The notes under the pieces: model-generated
Databases searched by the model: none
Seen by the model: the letters and a program-made list of their open reading frames with translations, nothing else
Told to the model about the DNA's origin: nothing
Origin: Glebionis coronaria
Taxonomy: Eukaryota; Streptophyta; Magnoliopsida; Asterales; Asteraceae
Direction of reading: 5' to 3'
Assembly (NCBI GenBank): GCA_025667525.1
Contig: JANFOE010000193.1
Location: forward strand, 496,001-560,000
Length of the DNA: 64,000 bases
Part shown: one piece after another, positions 1 to 11,606 of the stretch
How positions within the stretch are numbered: position 1 is the first letter of the stretch
Layout: every line of letters begins with the position of its first letter
Translations under genes and position numbers: made by a program

Positions 1-427
1 CTCTTAATCCCTAGACACGACTTAGGCAAACATAAAGACTAAATATAACAAAACAAATTAAGGTTCTTCTCATTTCTTGTTGCCTAAAGCAAAAAGTTTC
101 TTACTGGTAATTTTTTTACCCTTTTCATAGTTTTAACTATTAACCTTTAAGTATTAATTTATATACCTTATTCATAGTGATACTAGTAATTTATTTTGTT
201 TTGAGACGTATATACGCATGTTATGTAATCATGAATGTGACGACTAAAACTTGACTTTTTTATGTTTTACTTTACTTTGGTATTCTAAATTTGAACTTTG
301 ACATTGTCAAGCGGATATTATATAAATTTATCTTTGATGATAAATAGAAATAAAAAAAATTTGACTCGTTTATAAATGACTTGCATAACATGATAAATTG
401 GTAGGATCTTACAATCTCGATCGGAGC
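1..427. other. AT-rich sequence, no gene seen
   Basis: No coding frame, RNA gene or repeat boundary could be supported in this stretch. It lies downstream, in minus-strand sense, of the gene fragment at 428-1205. Confidence 0.5.
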
Positions 428-1205
428 TTACGATCTCGATCTTGCAAAGATAAAAACGATAAACCTAGATTCAGACATAGTTTGGGATCGGTATCTATCT
501 ATCTTCCATTCTTCATGGGAAGAACGGTCATCTTTGTTTTTGTATATTTCGAAGAGGTGGGCTGAGTACATCTTAGCAAAGCTTCGACAGTCATTAATAT
601 CATACTGACTCAACTCGGACATTGTTTTCTTCATTTTTTGTTGTGGATGTCCATCAGTAAGCAAATGTGCCAGTTGGTTAATCCAAAAGAAAAGAGAAAT
701 ACTAATTAAGTTAAATGATCTCTATCTATTTCAAATAAAAACAAATTAAGAAAATAACTAACTTCTATAATTAGGATATACAGGTCGATTAAAGCCTCTG
801 TAGTGTAGGTACCTTGATATTCCATGTCCACGACTAATATAAGCACTAAAGGATGTGTGCGTCGTCTTTATACTTTGCCTATGTATAGAACATATAACAT
901 TCAAACAAATTTCGTCACCTTTTTCAAATTCTGCAAGCATATCAGCCTTGGATCTCCATCTTTCATCTTGTTTCTCCTTTTTGACAATGATAGAACTGGA
1001 GCCAAAATTATCTAAGAAGGATGAGACTTTTTCAGAAGGAATGATAGGAAACTGATAATAAATCACAGGTCGAGTTCCTTTTAGAATACGGTCAACCAAA
1101 TTATCATCAAGTTCTCTTTTTACTTTTTTGAAGCATGCTTGCTTACTGATACATGCTTTAGATCATCGTCATTATCTTCTATTTGAATGATTTCTTAAAC
1201 CCTAG
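428..1205 (-). pseudogene. Unidentified gene fragment, two exon-like blocks
   Basis: Two minus-strand blocks look coding rather than random. The first, about 1205 to 758, reads through an acidic stretch (IEDNDDD), a lysine-rich stretch and a segment containing DERWRSKADMLAEFEKGDE. The second, about 690 to 428, contains LLTDGHPQQKMKK and DINDCRSFAKMYSAHLFE. They are separated by an AT-rich gap that could be an intron, although I could not find convincing paired splice sites. A one-base frame shift near 1125 breaks the first block. I do not recognise the family. It lies just outside the left LTR of the ARID element, so it could be a host gene remnant or part of an older transposon. Confidence 0.3.
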
Positions 1206-1241
1206 AGGAGGTCCAATACTTGCTATGACAGATAAAAGTCT

Positions 1242-1670
1242 TGTAATCTAGATTCTTGGATACGCTTTAGCATACGCCAATCACGTTCCATAACAAACTT
1301 GTAATTCACCATAATTGAAATCAAAGGTTCTGATGTGCATGGGGTATTTGGATATACGTATAAAAAGAACGGTAAGAACAAAAGTAAATGTTGTAACACG
1401 TGGTATTGGATTGATAAATGATAATTGTTGTTCCTCTGTTTACAACGACTCTAAACATATATATACATATCTAATCGATGCAACCTTACATTAACCATTG
1501 CAACGATTAAAACCTAACTGCCATTCAACATACTATTTCATAAAAACGTATATTTGGCCAACACTTTAAGACCCGACCCATACTTAACTAAATTTTTTGT
1601 TTTTGACACAGTAATTAACTAAAAACATAACATAAGTACTTTAACAAATACACAGTATTATAGTGAAACA
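1242..1670 (-). repeat. 3' LTR of the ARID element
   Basis: This 429 bp copy aligns by eye over its whole length with 24230-24657, with scattered substitutions and small indels, so the insertion is not recent. In minus sense it begins TGTTTCAC and ends GATTACA. It also contains a TATATATA run in U3-like position. Confidence 0.8.
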
Positions 1671-1681
1671 TTCTCCCTCCT
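1671..1681 (-). other. Polypurine tract of the ARID element
   Basis: The minus-strand sequence AGGAGGGAGAA abuts the TGTT start of the 3' LTR. This is the expected position for the plus-strand primer and it fixes the orientation of the element. Confidence 0.75.
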
Positions 1682-1719
1682 AATACTTGTATGTTAAACT
1701 TCTAGTTCTTTGGTTTTCT

Positions 1720-2216
1720 TCACGTTATGATGACCAGACTGTCATCACTTGCGGTATCATCATTTGCTATCCTTTCTTCCTTGCTGCTATCCGTCTTGAC
1801 ATTCTCCTTTGCGATCCCTGCCTGAGTTGCATTTGGTGCTCCTTCCACTTCAGCAATTGTTGTAGCAAAAGCCTGTGGTGTCATTAACCCGACCACTAAA
1901 CCTGGCCTTTCCTGCTTCAACCTCTTTGCTTCCTTGTACTAAATCTTTACCATACTTATGAACTCCTTACAGCATTCCTTAGTCGCTTCCTGATCATCCA
2001 ATCTCAAACCCAACATCCTTGCAACTTCACTCCAATGATTACTGAACTCCACGTTCATATAACCACCTAAGTTATCGACTAACTTGTATAGGCCTAGCAA
2101 ATCTATCACGGTTTCCCCAATAACCGGTGGTAAACATCCTACTACTTCTTGTTCAAAGTAGCCCAAACAGAACCATTCTAACATTTATAGGTTCTTAAAA
2201 ACGCCCAAATCCAACA
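1720..2216 (-). pseudogene. ARID-domain C-terminal part of the element's ORF
   Basis: This is the downstream half of the reading frame that starts at 24161 and is split by the Athila-like insertion. The segment with LGLYKLVDNLGGYMNV and HWSEVARMLGL has the ARID/BRIGHT pattern (hydrophobic helix, V..LGGY..V, W..VA..LGL). It follows a PPVIG loop and is followed by an acidic, Ser/Thr-rich tail ending IIT. Two in-frame stops (TAA just before the ATG at 2184, and one after the ARID at 1939) show that it is inactive. ARID domains bind AT-rich DNA in chromatin regulators. Related knuckle-ARID proteins are, from memory, predicted in Asteraceae genomes. The frame is split from its N-terminal half exactly at the CAACA target duplication. 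Confidence 0.65.
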
Positions 2217-3475
2217 TGTTTTAGGGAGCGTTTTCCGTACTTTTGTACATGTATATTGGTTATATCTATGATACTTTTGTACATATTTGTGCCCAATTGT
2301 GTTTGCAAGTCTTTGTGTAGCCAATTTCAGGAATAAAGTGTAAAACAACGCAAACGTGGAGATTAGTACGAGTACGAAGAATCCTAGTCAAGTTCAAGAC
2401 CCGTGTACAAGTTACACGCCTTTGAAGATCAATTTCGGGTGCAAGAACAAGTGTTTCCAAGTAGCATACAAGTCACTTAGCATGAAGTTGCCACCAGCAA
2501 AACTCACCCGACTTGCCACCAACAGGATTTAAGTTTCCACCCACATTTGTGTTGGCAGAATTTATGTATACATTCATGCAAGCTCAAGGGAGAACAAACA
2601 AGAAAGTTCTAGAATTCCTTTGACTCCAAGAATTTGTCTTTGTCTCCAAGCCATGAATTCACTCCATGCCTTCAATTTTGCTTATAAATAAGACCCTTAG
2701 GGTCATGTAACAGTATACCTTTTGACAACAACTCATATGCACTTCAATATCTATTTCATAACCATCATTTTGATTATTATACCATCACATAAACTCTCTC
2801 AACCTTGTCCAAAACACCATTCCCGGATTTGAGCAAGGAGGTGCAAGAAAAGTCACTTTTGGAGTCCGAAAAGCAAAGTTAACATCACGAAACTCTTAGG
2901 GATCATTACCCTAATCATTAGTAACTTATTTCCACTTTGTAAGACTCTTAATTATGACTTGTAAGACTATTATTTCAGAGTTTATTTCATTTTTTGTTAT
3001 GAGTAGCTAAATCTCATTCTACACTTGGTAGGATGATGTTTGTGGTATGTAGTAGTGGTTGTGATTGTGATTTATGTTTATTTCAGTGGCAAGCTTTCCT
3101 TTGAACCATTAGTACTTATGTTTCATGTGACAGTTGTTATCAAAACTTAATTTATTGTTAAAGATTTCATAGGTCGAAAGGGTTATTTTCTATCAACAAG
3201 TCATAGGCAGTTTATCTATGATTGGCTATCTTTTGTATTGACCATTTCTTAAGAAGTTTTGATTATCAAGAAACATAATTATAAGTGTTAGTAAATTCGT
3301 GAAACGACCGTGAATCGAATGTGTTGAAATTGGATTAAGTCTTGAATTGAGTGATTGAGTCTAATACTTATTTTCTTTAACCAAAGTCTTGACGAAGATT
3401 AAAGCTTTTGAAAACAATTGATTGGATTATCCATCTAATTATCATAATCATATTTTTTAAACTTGTCATCACAAT
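2217..3475 (+). repeat. 5' LTR of the Athila-like element, first part
   Basis: The LTR starts TGTTTTAGG directly after the CAACA target copy and runs to the Tekay insertion point. It continues after that element at 16336, giving a reconstructed LTR of about 1.55 kb. It has a plausible promoter but no long coding frame. Confidence 0.6.
2683..2690 (+). promoter_or_regulatory. TATA box of the Athila-like LTR
   Basis: TATAAATA is the best TATA match in this LTR. It lies in plus orientation, consistent with the plus-strand gag at 17108. Confidence 0.4.
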
Positions 3476-6400
3476 TGTCACACTCCCAAAATATCAGAGT
3501 ATAATGGCGACAAGGAAGTGGTGACGTCATGATTATCATACGCACATAGTCACAAAGAACGACCTCTAAATGAGACGTTCGGAAAATAGATCACTTGTAA
3601 TTAATAAAATAAATAGTTTTAACAAAGTGCGGAAGCATAAACTGAATACAGTTACAAAACATAGTTTTCTCAAATGGTACAAATGATCGTTGTTTCAAAG
3701 AAATGACGGCAATGCATGAGACCTCATTTAGCATCTTCCTTCTTAATACCTGAGAAAAACATTGTTAAAGTGTCAACATAAAGTTGGTGAGTTCATAGGT
3801 TTAGTTAAGTGGAAATGTTTAATGAACCACAAGATTTTCCCAAATGTGATGACAATATAACAGATACAAAGTCATCCCAAAAGTATTTATTACAGTCTAA
3901 GCTCGTGACACCGAAGCGTTAACAATACCGGCAGTATAATCATATAAATGTAGCCCAAACTAGATGCCTAAACCCACGACATCCTATCTCAGACTCAAAT
4001 GAAACTGTGCCCGCTTGTCCCCTTGTTGGACAAGACAGACAGGGACGTCAATCCCGATAGATCTATCCATAACATTCGCGCTTACACAAAGTAATTAACG
4101 GTTCACGATTCACGGGCCAAAGCAACTGGGTTTTTAGTGGGACTTAGACTAATATATAAATCAGTAAATGCACTTGTGTTCACACGTTAAAATCAAGCAA
4201 TGTCTCACCCCAAAAAGCAGTGAAAATAGTAAAGTATAGGGCTATAAACTCACCTCGTTAATTCAGCAAAGAGAACGAAGATAAAATAGCTCGAGAGTAC
4301 GGTTACGCTAGCCGCGACCTATTTAATTATGAGGATCGAGTTACGATACGAAAAATTATATTAATAAAAGACACGACACCCTAGTTGTGCTTGACGAAAC
4401 CATACGTTTACGGAAAAGTACGACAAATAAAAGTTGGTTATTAAATGGTCGGGTTTTACGGGTTAAATTATACCCTAAATCTATAAAATTCGTTTCATGG
4501 GCTTTAACCAAACTTAATAAATATACTTGGCCCAAAATGGGTCCAATAACCTCACTCACAACCGGCCCAAGGGTCCTATGACCCGGCCCGGCCCATGGGC
4601 GGAATAAACAAGGAACAAGGAGTAAATATACGTGTGTTACACACACAACTCTCAATAACAGAGAGTTATACTCTCTCTCTTCCCTCGATAATAACTCCAT
4701 CGCCCCAATCTCATCTCTCTCTCAAATCTAGATCGGTTCATCCCTTCCATGGCTAATATCCTTATCAGTTGGGATATAACAATCATATATGGGTGGTCTG
4801 AGGTGTTTAGATCGCGTGAGATGTGGGGTTTCATCCCCACATCAAACCGATTGGGTTTTCTGATGTGTTCATCCTTATGGTTACGTCAATCATCAGCCCA
4901 AAAATCAAAGATAAGTTTGTTTCTCCTTCATTTCTTTTAACAAAAGTTAATTGGTTTTCGATTTATAAAAGATCAGTGGGTTTGATTAATTTGTATAAAC
5001 TTGTTGAGAACCATATGGCTCTCGGATTTGAAATATACGAATTAGGGTTTTGAAACATTTGGGTGTTTTTATCAATCTCGGGTTTAAATGCAATTAATTG
5101 ATGTTTTCTTGTATAAAATCAAATTAATTTCAACATATAATCGGTTTATAAAAATTAGGGTTTCGGTCAATTGGGGGTTTTCGCATAACTCGTTTTCAAT
5201 TAAATTAACTATTGGATTCGGGTTTAGATTAGGTTTAATTAATGTTTTAATTAATAAAAAGTCAATCTAGGGTTTTTATAAAATTGGGGGTTTTTACATT
5301 CGGTTGATACCCTTGATTATGTGGTGTTCTTGGAATGTGGAAAGTGTTAATTAAATGTTTAAAAAGGTTTTTAAATTTCTAGGGTTTCGATCTGAAATGG
5401 GGGTTTTTATACCCGCGGCATGATTGAGGGTTTTAGGGTGTTTCTGTAAAATAAAAATGGTTAAGACATTTGGATTAGTTGGTATTGATTGTTGATAGTT
5501 TTGGCAGAAAGTAAGAAACTTGGTTGGCTTGGTTTGGTTCTCGGTTTGGCCTTGAATTGAGTATCGGTTTGGTTTGGCTTGGGTCTCGGTTTGGTTCTTG
5601 GCTTGGTCTTGATTGTGGTCTTGGTTGGGTCACGGTTTGGTCTAAGTCGGGGTCTCGGTTTGGTCTAAGTCGGGGTCTCGGTTTGATTGACAGAAAAGTA
5701 AAGTTGTAGCCATGTTTCAAGTATTAGTACTAAAGTTTAACCAATTTCAGTTTTTAGTAAAAAGAATAAGACCGTTACAATGACTAACACATTGGTTTGT
5801 TTATTCGCAGGTTTGTACAAAACGAGCACAACTAGGACTTCATAAAGGAAAAACGAAAAGACGAAAAGACTCACAATGGGATGCTATGTTTCGGTTTTGC
5901 AGGTTCGGACGAGATGGAAGGCTTGACTCTTTCGGTTTTGCAGGTTGGACGCGACGTGTGGGTCGGCTGGACACTAATCTTCGCCTACCCAGGAGTTGTA
6001 TTTTGAAAGACTTGTACAGATTTTTGTGTTTGTAATTTGGACTGTGATAAACTTTGTATTTGGACATTGGGTAAACTTTGGGTTTGTATATAATCATGTA
6101 TTGTTAGTCTAGGGTTACCTTCAAGCTGAAAATGGTAACTTGTGATATACCCAAATGGGGTAAACTAGGCATGTGTGCTGTCTTGTAGTGGTTAGTGGGG
6201 AAATAAACTATGGGGTTTATTTGTAGCTAGACATGTGACTGAAATTGGGACTCTTGTAAGGCAAGTTTTGCAATAAACATGAATGAAAGTTTATACCCAA
6301 TTATATGTACATGCTGTGACAGTTTATACAACTCGACTCGGGTTCACGGTGTTTAAGTTTAGACGCGAACTGAATGAACACGACTTCTATAACCGTTTGA

Positions 6401-6677
6401 CACACGATCCCAAAACAAAGGCAATTGTGCGAGACTTCACGTAATCTAGTGACTATATAAAATAAACGTACGGCAAACATAATACGCCCACCAACTTCGT
6501 GTATTACATTCAACTTAATAATCGCGAAAACTCGAGATGTTACATATGCTCTCCCTAAAAAGGGCTTTGTCCGCAAAGCAAAATAATTAACACATTCATG
6601 TCGACAACTCGTCGGTAAACAGTTAAAGTACTCGTACTACATGAATAAATTAAGATGGAAATTTGACGGATGTCACA
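3476..6677 (-). repeat. 3' LTR of the Tekay element
   Basis: The LTR is 3202 bp. It contains a field of CTCGGTTTGG-like words (5520-5690) that includes two tandem 23 bp units with GTCTAAGTCGGGGTCTCG. Many small reading frames inside it are repeated in the other LTR and have no coding look. The preceding internal sequence in sense, ACATGGGAATAC, is a poor purine tract. Confidence 0.95.
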
Positions 6678-6710
6678 GTATTCCCATGTTTTAGAGATTT
6701 CGTCACGAAA

Positions 6711-9700
6711 TCAAGACGTTGTTGTAGTAGGATGGTTAGCGAAAAGATGAGGATACTTGCTCTTGAATTGATCTTCACGTTCCCACGTGTATTCTGGACC
6801 TCTACGCGCGTTCCAACGGATCTTCACAATAGGTATACGGCTTTGCTTGAGTTGTTTAACTTGACGGTCCATAACTTCTACTGGTTCTTCTACAAAGTTG
6901 AGTTTGTCGTCGAGTTGAATCTCTTCCAAAGGGATAACGAGTGTCTCGTCGGCTAAGCATTTCTTCAGATTGCAAATGTGGAACACATTATGCACTCGGC
7001 TAAGTTCTTGAGGTAATTCCAAACGATAGGCTACGGGACCAATCCTCTCTATAATCTTGAAGGGTCCAATGTAACGAGGGTTTAACTTTCCACGCTTTCC
7101 AAAGCGAATCACACCCTTCCAAGGTGAGACCTTTAACATGACTCTATCACCCACTTCAAACTCAAGGGGTTTGCGTCTCATATCAGCATAACTCTTCTGT
7201 CGATCCCTTGCGGCTTGCATACGGCTCTTAATCTTAAAGATCTTCTCAGTAGTCTCGTGTATGATCTCGGGTCCAGTGAGTTGTGCTTCACCAACCTCTG
7301 CCCAACACACGGGTGAACGACACTTCCTACCATACAGTGCTTCGAACGGCGCTGCCTTAATGCTAGTGTGATAACTATTGTTGTATGAGAACTCCACCAG
7401 AGGTAGGTGTCTATCCCATCTATTTCCAAAGTCAATCACACAAGCTCTCAGCATATCTTCTAAGGTTTGAATGGTCCGTTCACTTTGACCGTCAGTTTGG
7501 GGATGGTACGCAGTGCTCATATCCAACTGCGTTCCCAATGCCTTCTGCAGTGACTTCCAAAACTGCGAAGTAAATCGGCTGTCTCGGTCGGAGATTATAG
7601 ACACAGGCACACCATGCTTCGTGACTACTTCCTCCAAGTATGTCCTTGCTAACTTATCCATTCCATCAGTCTCCTTGATGGGTAGGAAATGAGCCGATTT
7701 GGTGAGTCGGTCGACGATTACCCAAATCGTGTCGAATCCGGCTGCGGTCTTTGGTAGCTTGGTAATGAAATCCATAGTGATCCTTTCCCACTTCCATTCT
7801 GGCAGTTCGGGTTGGACCAATAATCCTAATGGTTTCATATGTTCGGCTTTGACTTTGGCACAAGTCAAACACTTGCTAACGTATGTAGCAATATCCGCCT
7901 TCATGTTCGGCCACCAATACAACATCTTCAGATCATGATACATTTTGTCAGATCCCGGATGTATGGAGTACTTTGACTTATGCGACTCGTGCATAATCAA
8001 GGATCGTAGGTCACCATGGCATGGTAACCAACTCCTATTATCAAGGCATAACGTTCCATCCGAACGTGCTTCCAACTTCTTTATCATTCCTCCAACATCT
8101 TCAGTCTTGAGAATTTCTTCCTCGACTGCTTCTTTCTGAGCCTTGAGAATTAAGGATGGAAGGTCTAAGTCAATAGTCATCATTAAAGCCTTCACCCTAA
8201 GAACTCTCTCCTTTCGACGCAAAGCGTCGGCCACAACATTTGCCTTGCCCGGGTGATAACGGATCTCGCAATCGTAATCACTGAGCAACTCTAGCCAATG
8301 TCGTTGTCTCATGTTGAGTTCCTTTTGATTCAAAATATGTTGTAGACTCTTATGATCAGTGAATACAACACACTTAGTACCATAAAGGTAGTGTCTCCAA
8401 ATCTTCAAGGCAAACACCACTGCTCCCAACTCTAGGTCATGAGTTGTGTAGTTCTTCTCGTGCACTTTTAGTTGCCTTGATGCGTAAGCTATGACCTTAG
8501 TCCTTTGCATCAATACTGCATCTAACCCTTTTATAGATGCATCATAATACACCACAAAGTCTTCGTTACCCTCAGGTAGGGCTAGTATAGGTGCTTCGCA
8601 CAACATCTGCTTCAATGTCTGGAATGCCAAATCTTGATCCTCCTTCCACTCAAACTTCTTATCCTTTTGAGTCAATTCCGTCATTGGTTTAGCTATCTTG
8701 GAGAAACCTTCAATGAATCTCCTATAGTAACCAGCAAGACCTAAAAATTGGCGGATCTCCGTGGGTGTTGTTGGAGTCGCCCAATCCTTTACGGCCTCGA
8801 TCTTAGCAGGATCAACGTGAATACCACTGCTGTCGATCACATGCCCAAGGAATTGCACTGTGTTTATCCAAAACTCACATTTGGAAAACTTTGCATATAA
8901 CTTCTCCTTCCTTAGCAGCTCTAATATGGTCTTCAAATGTTCCTTGTGTTCTTCTTCATTACGAGAATAGATGAGATTGTCATCGATAAATACAATCACA
9001 AACTTGTCCAAGTATGGTTTGCAAACTCGGTTCATGAGATCCATGAATACCGCAGGCGCGTTTGTCAAACCAAAAGGCATAACTTGGAACTCGTAGTGTC
9101 CGTACCGGGTTCTAAAAGCCGTTTTATGAACGTCTTCCTCTCTAACCCTTAGTTGATGATATCCTGACCTTAAATCGATTTTCGAGTATATGCTAGATCC
9201 TTGCAATTGGTCGAAAAGATCGTCAATCCTCGGCAATGGGTAGCGGTTCTTTATCGTCAGCTTATTCAATTCTCGGTAATCGATACACATTCTAAAGGAT
9301 CCATCTTTCTTTTTGACAAATAAGACCGGCGCTCCCCAAGGTGAGGAACTTGGTCTAATGAAACCTTTGTCAGAAAGTTCCTTTATCTGTTCAGCTAACT
9401 CTGTCATCTCGGCCGGTGCTAGACGGTATGGGGCTCTAGCAACAGGCGCGGCTCCTGGTGTAAGCTCGATGTGAAACTCCACTTGCCGTGCTGGTGGTAG
9501 TCCGGGTAAATCCTCTGGGAATACGTCCGGAAAGTCTCTAACGATCGGTACATCTTCCACCTTCTTCTCGTGATCTTCTTCTCCTTCCTTTTGTGTTACT
9601 TGAACCAAGAATACCGGACATCCCTTCTCAATGTATCTTTGGGTCCTGATACATGAGATGACTTCCAATCTTGATCCATTCTTCACTCCACTTCTTTCGC

Positions 9701-11342
9701 CTTGTATGATGAGTACGTCGTTTCCATAAGGAACACGGACACACTTCTCATGACATACAATCTCCGCGTGATGCTTCGACATCCAATCCATTCCAATGTT
9801 GACGTCAAAACTTCCCAATTCTATAGGGAGTAGGTCGATACTAAACGAACAACCTTGCAACCTTACACTACATCCTTTCAGAATAACGTTGGTGGTTACT
9901 GACTTCCCATCGGCTAATTCTACATTATACTTAACGTCTAACGCAGTAGGGGTAACATTTAGGCGTTCACTAAATATAGACGACACAAAACTCCTATCCG
10001 CACCAGAATCAAATAGTACTGAAGCATAGTTGTTATTGACTAGAAACGTACCAGTCACAACGTTGTTGTCTTGCACTGCAGCTTCAGCACAGAGATGATA
10101 CACTTTGCTAGGTGCCGTGAATCCTCCAGGAGTACTAGTTGTGGCTCGGTTATTCCCTCCTCGGTTCCCTTGATTCTGCTTCTGGTTCCCTTGGTTGTGA
10201 TTTTGATTCCCTCGAATCTGGTTACTACGACCTTGGTTCCCACTGCTTGGACACTTGTTCTTGTAGTGACCTTTCTCTCCACATCCAAAGCAAGTGGCAT
10301 TTGCTCCTTGGCCACCTTGCGTTCCAGGTCCTCTTTGATTAGTAGAACGAGGTGGTGCTCGACATTCTTTTGCCTTATGTCCCGCCTTCCCACAATTGTA
10401 GCACGTAGGGGGACATGCTCCTTCGTGGTGTCGGCCACATTTTCCGCAGAAAGGAAGTCTTCCAGCGTAGTTTCCAGTATTTCCTTGTCCAGCAGTGAAC
10501 ACTCTTGCTACTTCTTGTCGCTTGTTCTGGTTGTAGTTGTTTGGGTTGTTGCTGTTGTTGGTATTGTTGGTATTGTTGTTGTAGTGGTTGCCAGACCACT
10601 TCCTTTTATCCCCAGTATTTTCTCCCAACTCCTGTACCACTTGGTACATCAGACTCTGAGCCATGTCGATTGCCTCGTGCAAATCAGTCGGCTTGGATGA
10701 AGTCGCATTCCCTTTGATGCTCAAAGGTAGTCCTTCAATGTATCGCTCCAACAATCGGTCGTCGTTGGGCACCATTTCAGGACATAACAAGATCAGCTCT
10801 TGAAAGCGCTGATTGTAAGCAGTAAGAGCAGTACCCTTGACCTTCAGGTTCCACAGCTCAACTTCCATCTGCTTGACTTCATTTCGTGGGCAGTATTTCC
10901 TCACAAACATAGCTTTAAATTCACTCCAGGGCGTCGCTTGGGCAACGTCAATGGTCACTGCACGAGCATAGACGTTCCACCATGTCAAAGCACCATCCAC
11001 TAACGTGCTTGACGCAAACTTCACCTTGTCGGCTTCAGCGACATTGCTAATCCCAAATTGGGATTCTAGCTTCTCAAACCATCTGGTTAATCCTACTGCT
11101 CCTTCAGTACCGCGGAAACTTACTTGCGTAACTACACGAAATTCCTTGTAGGTACAAGTCCGTGCAATAGCATTAGTAGCTCCTTGGTTGGTCTCCTCCT
11201 GTGTGCTAGCTGTACGATTTGCTTCAGCGGTCGCGAGTGCCTCGGCCACTCGTTCGGCTATCATTTGGCTTAGCATGACGGTGTCAATTCCACCGGTAGC
11301 GGCTGGCGGATTCTGCGTTTCGGATCTTCTAACTGGCGCCAT
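6711..11342 (-). CDS. Gag-Pol polyprotein of the Tekay chromovirus
   Basis: A single uninterrupted 1543-residue frame. Rough residue positions: Gag capsid-like region 85-235; Asn-rich linker 252-275; Cys/His cluster 299-310; CCHC knuckles at 314-327 ([14 protein letters not shown]) and 351-364 ([14 protein letters not shown]); aspartic protease DSGA at 445-448; reverse transcriptase about 640-840 with FIDD at 785-788; RNase H with acidic residues near 934, 971, 996 and 1039; integrase zinc module ending CLTC at 1158-1161; integrase core D1204, D1252, E1288; C-terminal chromodomain about 1485-1535 ([15 protein letters not shown]). The chromodomain is the group II type of Tekay/Del elements and would steer integration to heterochromatin. 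All catalytic residues are present. The residue after FIDD is Asn, where Ile is usual. The start at MAPVRR is the first Met of the frame, and the stop lies 33 bp from the 3' LTR. Confidence 0.95.
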   Translation of the reverse strand: MAPVRRSETQNPPAATGGIDTVMLSQMIAERVAEALATAEANRTASTQEETNQGATNAIARTCTYKEFRVVTQVSFRGTEGAVGLTRWFEKLESQFGISNVAEADKVKFASSTLVDGALTWWNVYARAVTIDVAQATPWSEFKAMFVRKYCPRNEVKQMEVELWNLKVKGTALTAYNQRFQELILLCPEMVPNDDRLLERYIEGLPLSIKGNATSSKPTDLHEAIDMAQSLMYQVVQELGENTGDKRKWSGNHYNNNTNNTNNSNNPNNYNQNKRQEVARVFTAGQGNTGNYAGRLPFCGKCGRHHEGACPPTCYNCGKAGHKAKECRAPPRSTNQRGPGTQGGQGANATCFGCGEKGHYKNKCPSSGNQGRSNQIRGNQNHNQGNQKQNQGNRGGNNRATTSTPGGFTAPSKVYHLCAEAAVQDNNVVTGTFLVNNNYASVLFDSGADRSFVSSIFSERLNVTPTALDVKYNVELADGKSVTTNVILKGCSVRLQGCSFSIDLLPIELGSFDVNIGMDWMSKHHAEIVCHEKCVRVPYGNDVLIIQGERSGVKNGSRLEVISCIRTQRYIEKGCPVFLVQVTQKEGEEDHEKKVEDVPIVRDFPDVFPEDLPGLPPARQVEFHIELTPGAAPVARAPYRLAPAEMTELAEQIKELSDKGFIRPSSSPWGAPVLFVKKKDGSFRMCIDYRELNKLTIKNRYPLPRIDDLFDQLQGSSIYSKIDLRSGYHQLRVREEDVHKTAFRTRYGHYEFQVMPFGLTNAPAVFMDLMNRVCKPYLDKFVIVFIDDNLIYSRNEEEHKEHLKTILELLRKEKLYAKFSKCEFWINTVQFLGHVIDSSGIHVDPAKIEAVKDWATPTTPTEIRQFLGLAGYYRRFIEGFSKIAKPMTELTQKDKKFEWKEDQDLAFQTLKQMLCEAPILALPEGNEDFVVYYDASIKGLDAVLMQRTKVIAYASRQLKVHEKNYTTHDLELGAVVFALKIWRHYLYGTKCVVFTDHKSLQHILNQKELNMRQRHWLELLSDYDCEIRYHPGKANVVADALRRKERVLRVKALMMTIDLDLPSLILKAQKEAVEEEILKTEDVGGMIKKLEARSDGTLCLDNRSWLPCHGDLRSLIMHESHKSKYSIHPGSDKMYHDLKMLYWWPNMKADIATYVSKCLTCAKVKAEHMKPLGLLVQPELPEWKWERITMDFITKLPKTAAGFDTIWVIVDRLTKSAHFLPIKETDGMDKLARTYLEEVVTKHGVPVSIISDRDSRFTSQFWKSLQKALGTQLDMSTAYHPQTDGQSERTIQTLEDMLRACVIDFGNRWDRHLPLVEFSYNNSYHTSIKAAPFEALYGRKCRSPVCWAEVGEAQLTGPEIIHETTEKIFKIKSRMQAARDRQKSYADMRRKPLEFEVGDRVMLKVSPWKGVIRFGKRGKLNPRYIGPFKIIERIGPVAYRLELPQELSRVHNVFHICNLKKCLADETLVIPLEEIQLDDKLNFVEEPVEVMDRQVKQLKQSRIPIVKIRWNARRGPEYTWEREDQFKSKYPHLFANHPTTTTS

Positions 11343-11606
11343 AATCTAACAAGGTAATAGGATAATGAGTTTTGCCAGACATAACATGCATGGCACACAC
11401 AATACAATTATGAAATGCTCCAGGGTATAATACACAATATATAATGATCTCACAATTTTTGTAACCCATAATATCATTCATAGAATCGTTTGATAGTACA
11501 TCATAGTTTGTCATAACATAATAAAAGAAAATAAAATACCAACTAGCTAAGATAAACTTCAAAGCTTAGTGGTCATACAAGGATAGGTTGATGGTACAAG
11601 ATAAAT

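Noticed and set aside
4356..6576. Many 60-114 codon frames in the Tekay LTR
   Set aside because: They recur at the same offsets in the other LTR, lie on both strands and have no protein-like features.
10071..10700. 209-codon plus-strand frame
   Set aside because: It is antisense to the intact gag region. Its Ser/Val-rich sequence mirrors the Asn/Gln-rich linker and knuckles.
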